Of a DNA stretch of 7,513 bases, positions 1 to 6,081 are shown one piece after another; the first letter of the stretch is position 1, and every line of letters starts with the position of its first letter. The translations under genes and the position numbers were made by a program. The stretch lies in NCBI GenBank assembly GCA_021828445.1, contig JAJZJD010000048.1:1-7513 (forward strand). Reading direction: 5' to 3'. The DNA comes from a bacterium. Lineage in GTDB: Bacteria; SZUA-79; Acidulodesulfobacterales; Acidulodesulfobacteraceae. The notes below the pieces were generated by a model that saw only the letters and a program-made list of their open reading frames with translations, made no database searches and had not been told where the DNA came from.

Positions 1-584
1 GCTATAACATTAACGCCTAATTTTGCAAGCCTCGACATAAGTTCTAAATTAACCCCGGCGAGCATCCCGTCTTTTTTAATATCTGTGAATATAAAAGTTT
101 GTATTCCGTAAAGGCCCCTTAAGTTTTCCACCGCTTCGCCAAAAGGGGTTTCTACAAATTCTCTCCAACCTGAAATTGCTATTTTTTCATCGTATAAATC
201 GATTCCGGCTATGATTCTTCCTTTATAATTTAACAGGGAAGCCTTAACGGAATTAATATCTTTGAATAATACCGAACCGAGAATAATATAAGATGCGCCG
301 GCATTAAAATAATTTTCTATTGTTTTGCCGTCCCTGATGCCTCCGCCGACCTCTACGGGAATTTTAACGGATTTTATAATGTCTTTTATAATATTAAAAT
401 TATCCGGATTCCCCGATTTGGCGCCGTCAAGATCGACCAAATGAAGTCTTTTTGCCCCAAGTTTCTGCCAGTTCAAAGCGGCTTCCATAGGCGAAAGCTC
501 ATACTCCTTTTTAACGTCGTAATCTCCCATGGTCAGCCTGACGCATTTTGAACCGAGTATATCTACGGCGGGTATTATAATCAT
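1..584 (-). CDS. hisA: HisA, phosphoribosylformimino-5-aminoimidazole carboxamide ribotide isomerase (3' end cut by window edge)
   Basis: HisA is the cytoplasmic (beta/alpha)8-barrel isomerase that performs the Amadori rearrangement of ProFAR to PRFAR, the substrate of HisF-HisH. I translated it by hand from an ATG at 584: 194 full codons are present of a usual 240-250, so about 50 C-terminal residues lie beyond the left edge. The N-terminus begins MIIIPAVDILGSKCVRL, with catalytic Asp8 in the first half-barrel. LHLVDLDGA follows at 47-55, the phosphate-loop motif VGGGIR at 79-84, the second catalytic Asp129 in GIDLYD, Trp140 in SGW, and TDIKKDGM at 167-174. Both catalytic aspartates and the half-barrel repeat are therefore intact. 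The start lies 9 bases after the hisH stop. No Shine-Dalgarno sequence precedes it, so translation may be coupled to hisH. A dual HisA/TrpF (PriA-like) activity cannot be excluded, but nothing here suggests it. Confidence 0.95.
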   Translation of the reverse strand, partial: MIIIPAVDILGSKCVRLTMGDYDVKKEYELSPMEAALNWQKLGAKRLHLVDLDGAKSGNPDNFNIIKDIIKSVKIPVEVGGGIRDGKTIENYFNAGASYIILGSVLFKDINSVKASLLNYKGRIIAGIDLYDEKIAISGWREFVETPFGEAVENLRGLYGIQTFIFTDIKKDGMLAGVNLELMSRLAKLGVNVI

Positions 585-593
585 ATTTTTAAT

Positions 594-1205
594 TTAATCA
601 TTTATAAAATTTTTTAATAACGCCAATCCGACGGTATGGCTTTTTTCGGGATGAAACTGACAGGCAAAAATATTATTTTTTTTTACGCAGGCGCTGAATT
701 TACCGTAATAATCGCAAACCGCGGCGGTGATGTCTTCTTCGGGAGCACAATAATACGAGTGCAGAAAATAAAAAAAGCTGTTGTTTTCTATCCCGTTAAA
801 TTCTTTTACCGGTTTTAACATTTTTATATCGTTCCACCCTATGTGAGGTATAAGAGGAATAACGCTATCGTCAAATCTTATTACTTTTCCTTTTAAAATT
901 CCGAACCCTTCGCTGTGACCGAATTCTTCGGAAGTTTCAAATAAAAGCTGCATACCGAGACATATACCCAGAAAGTTTTTGCCTGAGGCGACGGCATCTT
1001 TAATAGGCTCGATCAGCCCTTTTTGCCTGAGCGTCAGCATAGCGTCTTTAAATCCCCCCACGCCGGGCAGAATTAAATGGGTGGCATTTTCGATATGCTT
1101 ATAATTTTCGGTAATTTCGGCGTCATATCCTAAAAAATTAAAAGCGTTACGGACATTTTTAAGATTTCCCATTCCGTAATCGATTATCGCTATCTTTTTT
1201 TTCAT
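594..1205 (-). CDS. hisH: HisH, glutamine amidotransferase subunit of imidazole glycerol phosphate synthase
   Basis: HisH is a class I glutaminase that releases ammonia from glutamine and channels it to HisF, which makes imidazole glycerol phosphate and AICAR. The 203-residue length is normal for the family. The start IAIIDYGMGNLKNV (5-18) is typical. The oxyanion-strand region is LPGVGGF (46-52), the nucleophile elbow is LGICLGMQLLFE with Cys82, and the rest of the triad is His185 and Glu187 in QFHPEKSH. The HisF-interface motif PHIGWN (120-125) and FLHSYY (147-152) are also present, so the enzyme looks fully active. The ATG at 1205 lies 10 bases after the stop of the amidase-like gene and has a weak AGG four bases upstream. 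hisA follows after 9 bases. The partner hisF is not in the window; it probably lies left of hisA. Confidence 0.97.
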   Translation of the reverse strand: MKKKIAIIDYGMGNLKNVRNAFNFLGYDAEITENYKHIENATHLILPGVGGFKDAMLTLRQKGLIEPIKDAVASGKNFLGICLGMQLLFETSEEFGHSEGFGILKGKVIRFDDSVIPLIPHIGWNDIKMLKPVKEFNGIENNSFFYFLHSYYCAPEEDITAAVCDYYGKFSACVKKNNIFACQFHPEKSHTVGLALLKNFIND

Positions 1206-1215
1206 TTAACCTGCT

Positions 1216-2202
1216 TTATTTTATAACAAAATATTTATAAATTGCATTGGCTATTCCGCCGGCAATCAAGCGCCTGAATGTGGAAGAACCCAAAAGATGC
1301 TCTTCGTAAGGATTGGAAATAAAAGCATATTCGATAACGACCGCCGGCATTGTCGTAAATCTCAGCACGTAAAGGTCGTCCCTTACGACTCCGTCGTATT
1401 TCAGATTTAACTTAGAAGAAATATAATGCTCTAAATAGCTTGCAAACTTATAGGAATTCCCATGGAAATAATAAGTGGTCGTTCCATACAGATACGGAAC
1501 GACGACGGAATTGCAGTATAAGCCTATAAATAAATTCGCTCCGCTTCTGTCGGCTTCCTCCGCTCTCTGTCGCAAGCTTACATTTATATTAGATGTTCTG
1601 TCTATTTCCACCTTGATGCCTTTGGCTTCCAAGAGTTTTTTTAGTTTTAGCGCGATGCTCAGATTAACAAAATCTTCCGGCAGACCCATAGGTCCGATAC
1701 CGCCGGGGTCGCCGCCGCCGTGACCCGCATCGATGAAAACATTAAAATTAATGCCCTTGATTGAAGCGGATGATTTAATCTTTTTAAAAACATAAACAAC
1801 GGCTTTATAGCGGTTATTCCCGAGATTTATCGTTCTTATTCGCGGTTTTGCCATTAAATTCTGCCTTATGACTATATGAACCGAATAATTCGGGGCGCCG
1901 CTAAATTGAGAATATGAAACCGAATATATGTTTTTAAAAGGCTTCGCTATCTTTTTTCCGCGGCCGTATAAAATCGATTGTCCGAATGTTAAAATAAAAA
2001 AATTTTTATTTCCGCTTTTAAATAAATATCCTTTATAATAAGGCTTGCCTATCGTATATATATTTATAGCTCCGTTTGCGTTATCTATGGAGACTCCCGT
2101 GATTTTCGTTATATTGCCGGCATACGCATAAGCATTCCCCGTACTTGCGGCGGCAAGGCTAAATAATAAAACCGCCCAGAAAAATAAAATTAAATTTTTC
2201 AT
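1216..2202 (-). CDS. Exported N-acetylmuramoyl-L-alanine amidase-like protein (AMIN + Amidase_3) with one zinc ligand replaced
   Basis: By family this would be a periplasmic zinc amidase that cuts the bond between MurNAc and the stem peptide L-alanine during wall turnover or cell separation. Residues 1-25 form a signal peptide: MKNL, a hydrophobic core, then small residues around AYA. Residues about 30-142 look like a divergent AMIN domain (beta-rich, envelope targeting). Residues about 152-325 are Amidase_3. Zinc-site landmarks are His161 in DAGHGG, Glu176 in GLPEDFVNL, and the catalytic-type Glu291 in VIEYAFISNP. The expected third ligand, the His of the usual SIHAN motif, is Tyr229 in FIGLYCNS (codon TAC at 1518-1516). 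The regulatory helix insertion of E. coli AmiB/AmiC is not evident. The ATG at 2202 is 5 bases after the hisB stop. A purine-rich stretch lies too far upstream to be a good Shine-Dalgarno, so coupling to hisB is likely. The fold assignment is secure; catalytic activity is doubtful. An amiC-type name is not justified. Confidence 0.9.
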   Translation of the reverse strand: MKNLILFFWAVLLFSLAAASTGNAYAYAGNITKITGVSIDNANGAINIYTIGKPYYKGYLFKSGNKNFFILTFGQSILYGRGKKIAKPFKNIYSVSYSQFSGAPNYSVHIVIRQNLMAKPRIRTINLGNNRYKAVVYVFKKIKSSASIKGINFNVFIDAGHGGGDPGGIGPMGLPEDFVNLSIALKLKKLLEAKGIKVEIDRTSNINVSLRQRAEEADRSGANLFIGLYCNSVVVPYLYGTTTYYFHGNSYKFASYLEHYISSKLNLKYDGVVRDDLYVLRFTTMPAVVIEYAFISNPYEEHLLGSSTFRRLIAGGIANAIYKYFVIK

Positions 2203-2207
2203 CTTTT

Positions 2208-2909
2208 TTAAATGCTTCCTTTTGTTGAAGGTATTCCCCGGTTATCGACTATTTTAAGCGCATCCGATAATGCTCTGCCTGTTGATTTAAATATTGCCTC
2301 TACCATATGATGCGCATTTGAGCCGTATTGAATGTTTATGTGCAAATTTATAAGAGCATTTTTACATAAGGCTTCAAAAAATATATTCGAATATACATAA
2401 AAAAATTTATCGACGAGAATTTCTCTTGATTCCTGTTTGGAAATCGAAAAAAGAGGCGGCGAAGATATTTTTTCGGATCGGGACATATCCTCATCCATAA
2501 ATTTATAAACAAAAAAAGACCTCCCGCAAAAATCGACCGATGACTGCACAAGAGCTTCATCCATAGGAACGGAAGCGAAACCGAATCTTTTAATTCCTTT
2601 TTTATCTCCCGATAATTTCATTAATGCGCTGCCTATGACGATTCCGGTATCTTCTATAAGATGATGCAGGTCAACCCCTATATCGCCTTTTGCTTTAAGA
2701 TGAATATCGAAACCCGAATGCTTCGAAAGCTGTTCGAGCATATGATTAAAAAACGGCACTCCCGAATCTATTTCGTACGCGCCCTTTCCGTCAATATTCA
2801 GTGAAAGTTTAATATCGGTCTCGGTCGTTTTTCTTGCAAAATTTCCTTTGCGTTCTTTCGACCCGCCTTTCTTGACTTTTGCGTTATTATCAGGTTTGGA
2901 TTCTTCCAT
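2208..2909 (-). CDS. hisB: HisB, imidazoleglycerol-phosphate dehydratase (monofunctional, with N-terminal extension and insertion)
   Basis: This manganese enzyme dehydrates imidazole glycerol phosphate to imidazole acetol phosphate in the cytoplasm. Family motifs seen are RKTTET (26-31), FFNHMLEQLSKHSGFD (53-68), the first metal motif HHLIED at 82-87, GIKRFG (105-110), PMDEAL (115-120), GR at 129-130, the second metal motif HHMVEAIFK at 200-208, and the C-terminal STKGSI. There is no N-terminal phosphatase domain, so a separate histidinol-phosphate phosphatase is needed. At 233 residues it is longer than the usual 195-200. The excess is a hydrophilic N-terminal stretch (1-22, Lys/Asn/Gly-rich) and about 20 extra residues around 139-163. 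The ATG at 2909 is supported by the best Shine-Dalgarno in the window (AAGGTGA), so the N-terminal extension is probably real. Asn55 stands where most relatives have Asp (FDHM). The gene lies 26 bases after hisC. Confidence 0.96.
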   Translation of the reverse strand: MEESKPDNNAKVKKGGSKERKGNFARKTTETDIKLSLNIDGKGAYEIDSGVPFFNHMLEQLSKHSGFDIHLKAKGDIGVDLHHLIEDTGIVIGSALMKLSGDKKGIKRFGFASVPMDEALVQSSVDFCGRSFFVYKFMDEDMSRSEKISSPPLFSISKQESREILVDKFFYVYSNIFFEALCKNALINLHINIQYGSNAHHMVEAIFKSTGRALSDALKIVDNRGIPSTKGSI

Positions 2910-2913
2910 ATTT

Positions 2914-2920
2914 TCACCTT
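2914..2920 (-). promoter_or_regulatory. Strong ribosome binding site of hisB
   Basis: On the minus strand this reads AAGGTGA and ends four bases before the ATG at 2909. It is the only near-consensus Shine-Dalgarno in the window. It lies in the largest intergenic gap (2910-2935) and decides the start of hisB, including its 22-residue N-terminal extension. hisB thus appears able to initiate independently, whereas hisD, hisC and hisA probably rely on translational coupling. Confidence 0.8.
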
Positions 2921-2935
2921 AAAACTAAATAATTA

Positions 2936-4030
2936 TTATAACATATTCGTAAAATCTTTCTTAAAGTTTTTAAAATAATCCGCCAGCTTTTTATTTTCGG
3001 CCGGCGTGCCTACGGTTATTCTATAAAATAATTTCATATCGCCGGTAAAACTTCTTATAATTATATTATTGTCCTTAAGAAACTTATCAAATTTATTTTT
3101 TAATTTTTTATCTTTCAGCTTTATTAATAAAAAATTGGCATCTGACGGGTAAACATAGATATAATCGAATTTATTCAGGACGGAATATAATTTTTCTCTC
3201 TGTTCAATCGTTTTTTTTATATTTTTATCGAATTCACCGAAATTATTTAAAAAAAATTCGATGGAGCTCAACGTTAAAGAGTTTATATTATACGGCAATT
3301 TTATTTTTTTAAATTCGTTTATAAGTTTATCTCCCGAAAAAAGCATTCCGAATCTTAATCCCGCAAGCCCTATTTTCGAAAAAGTCCTTAGGACGATTAA
3401 ATTATCGTATTTATTTATATACTTTATGAAAGACTCTTTGTTTGAAAAAAATATATAAGCTTCATCTACCACGACAATGTTATTTTTATTTTCCAGAAGA
3501 CTTTTTATGATATCGCGGTTAAAATGGTTTCCCGTTGGATTATTGGGATAACTGAAAAAAAATATTTTTTTTGAATTTTTATCTTTATCGGCATTTATAT
3601 TTTCCGGCAAGTCGAAATATTTTTCGTCGAGTTTTATAAGTTCGGTCTTTAAGTCGTTGTATCTTGCTATAATGTCGTACATAGAGAAAGAAGGGGACGG
3701 AATTTTCACGGCGACGTCTTTTTTTAGGCTAAGCAGAATAATAGATATGAGTTCGTCCGAGCCGTTGCCGAAAATAAAATTTTCAACCGCCGTATCGTAA
3801 AATTTTTCGAGCAGTCGGATAAGGTTTTTCGAGCCTGAATCCGGGTAAAGATTTATGAGAGTATCTTTTATAAAATCGGCGTACCTTTTTTTAATATCTT
3901 TGCCCAGAGTATAATTAGATTCGTTCGCATCGAGTTTTAAGACTTCATCTGATTCAACCTCGTTGACCTTGTAAGCGGATAATTCAAGAACGCTGTTTTT
4001 AATAAAATTTTCTATTTTTAACGGAGGCAT
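2936..4030 (-). CDS. hisC: HisC, histidinol-phosphate aminotransferase
   Basis: This PLP-dependent class I/II aminotransferase converts imidazole acetol phosphate plus glutamate to histidinol phosphate and 2-oxoglutarate. The length of 364 residues is normal. Landmarks are KLDANES (32-38), LYPD (61-64), the cofactor-binding GNGSDELI (88-95), YPNNPTGN (161-168, Asn164), VVVDEAYIFF (186-195, Asp189 and Tyr192), the PLP Schiff-base Lys219 in RTFSKIGLAGLRFG, with Arg227 in the same motif, and the substrate-carboxylate arginine region FYRITVGTPAEN (335-346, Arg337). All key residues are present. The ATG at 4030 lies 13 bases inside the end of hisD in another frame. It is preceded only by A-rich sequence without a Shine-Dalgarno, which points to translational coupling. 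The protein is very rich in Lys, Asn, Ile and Phe, in keeping with the AT-rich base composition. Related aminotransferases of other pathways are similar, but the position between hisD and hisB settles the role. Confidence 0.97.
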   Translation of the reverse strand: MPPLKIENFIKNSVLELSAYKVNEVESDEVLKLDANESNYTLGKDIKKRYADFIKDTLINLYPDSGSKNLIRLLEKFYDTAVENFIFGNGSDELISIILLSLKKDVAVKIPSPSFSMYDIIARYNDLKTELIKLDEKYFDLPENINADKDKNSKKIFFFSYPNNPTGNHFNRDIIKSLLENKNNIVVVDEAYIFFSNKESFIKYINKYDNLIVLRTFSKIGLAGLRFGMLFSGDKLINEFKKIKLPYNINSLTLSSIEFFLNNFGEFDKNIKKTIEQREKLYSVLNKFDYIYVYPSDANFLLIKLKDKKLKNKFDKFLKDNNIIIRSFTGDMKLFYRITVGTPAENKKLADYFKNFKKDFTNML

Positions 4031-5340
4031 GTTGATTTTTTTATTATTTTTTTTGCTTTTTTAACTCTGCAGCTTACCGATTCGCCGTGAGCGCCGAGCC
4101 CTTCGATATCCGAAAAGAATCCGACGTCGCCCGCGCTTTCTAATAAAAAATCAGAGTTCGATGAAATAACGCTCGTTCTTTTAAGAAAAGACAGCGTATC
4201 TAAGGGAGAAAAAAATCTTGCCGTGCCGCCGGTAGGAAGGACATGGCTTGGACCGGCGACATAATCGCCTAAGGCTTCCGGAGTATTGCCGCCTAAAAAT
4301 ACGGCTCCGGCGTTTTTTATTAAAAACAGTTTTTCGAACGGGTCTTTTACATATAATTCCAGATGTTCAGGGGCGAGCTCATTGGCGACATCGATAGATT
4401 CTTTTACCGAACCGGTTAAGACTAAAGAGGCATTAGAGTTTATCGATTTTTCTATTATATTTTTTCTTTTCTCCCGTTTTATTAGTTTCGGTAAAATTTG
4501 CGCTATATTTTCGATAACTGAAGGAATATTGCTTATAACCGTAGAAATCGCCATTTCGTCATGTTCGGCTTGAGACATCATATCTATCGAGACGAGTTCC
4601 GGGTCGGCGGATTCATCGCATATTATCGCAATTTCGCTCGGTCCCGCAATCATATCTATATCGACGTCGCCGTAAACCATCTTTTTTGCCGTCGCAACGT
4701 AAATATTTCCGGGGCCGGTTATCTTATCTACCCTCGGAATCGTTTCGGTTCCGTAAGCAAGAGCAAATACGGCATGAGGGCCGCCTATTTTAAATATTTT
4801 GCCTATGCCGCACAAAACTGCCGCCGCAATAACATAATCGTTTAACCTGCCTCCCGGAGGAGTAACCATAATAATATCTTTAACTCCCGCGGCGGATGCC
4901 GGAACCGCATTCATAATAACTGAGGACGGATAGCTTGCCTTGCCCCCGGGAACATATATGCCGACTTTTTGCAGGGGGGCTATAAGCTGTCCGGTAATAA
5001 GTCCGTCATTATTGTTAGAAAACCATGTTTGTATTTTTTGCTTGGAATGATAATCGTAAACCCTTCCTATAGTATTTTCGATGCTTTTTCGTTCGCTCTT
5101 GGTTAAAGAATTGACCGCTTTTGCCTTTTCTTTTTCTTTGATTAAAAAGTCTTCCGGCCGGAGTTTTATTTTATCGAATTTTTCGGTATAAGCGGATAAT
5201 GCTTTATCTCCTTTAGAAATAACGTCCGAACGTATAATTTTAAGTTCCTGCTGAATTTTATCGGAAAAGTCAAACTGTCCGAGCCTTCTTTTTTTTAGAA
5301 ATTCTTTAAAATCATCTTTTTTTAAATCAAATATCAGCAT
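4018..5340 (-). CDS. hisD: HisD, histidinol dehydrogenase
   Basis: HisD is a zinc enzyme that oxidises histidinol to histidine in two NAD-dependent steps, the last two of the pathway. At 440 residues it has the family's usual length. Conserved blocks are VGIYVPGGKASYPSSVIMN (126-144), GGPHAVFALAYGTETIPRVD (186-205), ITGPGNIYVATAK (207-219) and GPSEIAII (233-240). The zinc ligands are Gln257 and His260 in SQAEHDEMA, Asp359 in GDYVAGPSHVLPT, and His418 in GAHGESV. The catalytic acid/base pair is Glu325-His326 in ELAPEHLELY. Nothing essential is missing. The ATG at 5340 overlaps the hisG stop in the arrangement ATGCTGA (7 bases), a classic coupling junction; a CAGG about ten bases upstream is at most a weak ribosome site. 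The 3' end overlaps hisC by 13 bases and encodes a short lysine-rich tail. Confidence 0.98.
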   Translation of the reverse strand: MLIFDLKKDDFKEFLKKRRLGQFDFSDKIQQELKIIRSDVISKGDKALSAYTEKFDKIKLRPEDFLIKEKEKAKAVNSLTKSERKSIENTIGRVYDYHSKQKIQTWFSNNNDGLITGQLIAPLQKVGIYVPGGKASYPSSVIMNAVPASAAGVKDIIMVTPPGGRLNDYVIAAAVLCGIGKIFKIGGPHAVFALAYGTETIPRVDKITGPGNIYVATAKKMVYGDVDIDMIAGPSEIAIICDESADPELVSIDMMSQAEHDEMAISTVISNIPSVIENIAQILPKLIKREKRKNIIEKSINSNASLVLTGSVKESIDVANELAPEHLELYVKDPFEKLFLIKNAGAVFLGGNTPEALGDYVAGPSHVLPTGGTARFFSPLDTLSFLKRTSVISSNSDFLLESAGDVGFFSDIEGLGAHGESVSCRVKKAKKIIKKSTCLR

Positions 5341-6080
5341 TCTTTTTTAACCTGTTTCTTTAAATTATCTATTAAAGACGCAATTTCTTCAGAATTGATT
5401 TTAAGGCTTGCCCTGTTAACTATAAGCCTTGAGGTGACAAATACGATATCTTCCAACGGCGTTAAATTATTTTGTTTTAAAGTTTCGCCGGTCGAAACCA
5501 GGTCCACTATAAAATCGCACAAGCCGGAAATAGAGGCAAGCTCTACGTTGCCGTAAAGTTTTATGATTTGAACGTTTGAAACGCCTTTTTTATTAAAAAA
5601 CTCTCTCGTTATGCGGACATACTTTGTCGCAATACGCAGATTCGTTCCGGAATAATAAATTTTTTTTTTAATATCGTCTAACACGCTTTCTGCGGCATTT
5701 TTACGGCAGCGTTTGATTTCTTTATCCATTATGTTTTTATCTACCGCCGCGACGACTCTGCATTTGCCTATGCCTAAATCCAAAGGCTCATATACGTTCC
5801 TAGGCTTTTCCAATAAAACGTCCTTTCCCGAAATTCCGGCGTCGGCGGCCCCGTATTCGACAAAGGTAGGCACGTCCCATGGCTTTACTATAAGCAGGCT
5901 CACGTCGTCGTCTTGATAATCGAATATGAGTCTTCTTGAATCATAATCCGCATCGGGATGTTTGACGTATCCGGATTTTCTTAGAAGTCCGAGGGCGTCT
6001 TTAAGCACTCTTCCCTTAGGAACGGCAATTTTGAGTTTTTTCTTTTTATTCTGTTTTTTATTTTGTGCTGTTTTCATCAT
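5334..6080 (-). CDS. hisG: HisG, ATP phosphoribosyltransferase, short (HisZ-dependent) form with extra segments
   Basis: HisG condenses ATP and PRPP to phosphoribosyl-ATP, the first and normally feedback-inhibited step of histidine synthesis. Recognised motifs are LKIAVPKGR (16-24), KPWDVPTFVEYGAADAGISG (66-85), DVLLE (87-91), YEPLDLG (97-103), LRIATKY (148-154) and the PRPP-binding loop VDLVSTGETLKQN (192-204). The C-terminus follows soon after RLIVNRASLK (218-227), so the long-form regulatory domain is absent. Such enzymes usually work with HisZ, which is not in the window. The 248 residues exceed the roughly 205-215 of typical short forms. The excess is about 15 Lys/Asn/Gln-rich residues at the N-terminus and a charged insertion at about 114-146 that contains a run of ten A bases. 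No later ATG precedes the core, so the extension is probably translated. The start is either of two adjacent ATGs (6080 or 6077), with a weak AAGAG upstream. One base separates it from murA, and its TGA stop overlaps hisD. Confidence 0.96.
   Translation of the reverse strand: MMKTAQNKKQNKKKKLKIAVPKGRVLKDALGLLRKSGYVKHPDADYDSRRLIFDYQDDDVSLLIVKPWDVPTFVEYGAADAGISGKDVLLEKPRNVYEPLDLGIGKCRVVAAVDKNIMDKEIKRCRKNAAESVLDDIKKKIYYSGTNLRIATKYVRITREFFNKKGVSNVQIIKLYGNVELASISGLCDFIVDLVSTGETLKQNNLTPLEDIVFVTSRLIVNRASLKINSEEIASLIDNLKKQVKKEC
5660..5669 (-). repeat. Ten-adenine run inside hisG
   Basis: On the coding strand, codons 138-141 (Lys-Lys-Lys-Ile) give ten A in a row. It lies in the hisG insertion, upstream of the PRPP-binding loop. 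Reading the two alternative frames by hand, loss or gain of one A leads to a stop within about 20-25 codons in either case. Slippage would therefore give a truncated, inactive HisG. Whether slippage happens cannot be told from the sequence. Confidence 0.9.
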
Positions 6081-6081
6081 T

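Noticed and set aside
1475..1723. Plus-strand 82-codon frame opposite the amidase domain
   Set aside because: It is the antisense reading of a conserved Amidase_3 domain, and its proline-rich end mirrors the GGGDPGG motif.
2348..2560. Minus-strand 70-codon frame overlapping hisB
   Set aside because: It is an alternative frame inside hisB with no Shine-Dalgarno and no recognisable protein features.
2910..2935. Internal promoter before hisB
   Set aside because: The 26-base gap is AT-rich, but too short for a convincing -35/-10 pair; only the ribosome binding site is supported.
4018..4030. Possible frameshift fusion of hisD and hisC
   Set aside because: Both proteins are complete with normal ends and motifs, so the 13-base overlap is an ordinary coupled junction.
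4286..4845. Two plus-strand open frames of about 95 codons each
   Set aside because: Both are antisense to the conserved core of hisD and show no family motif; they are explained by codon bias on the other strand.
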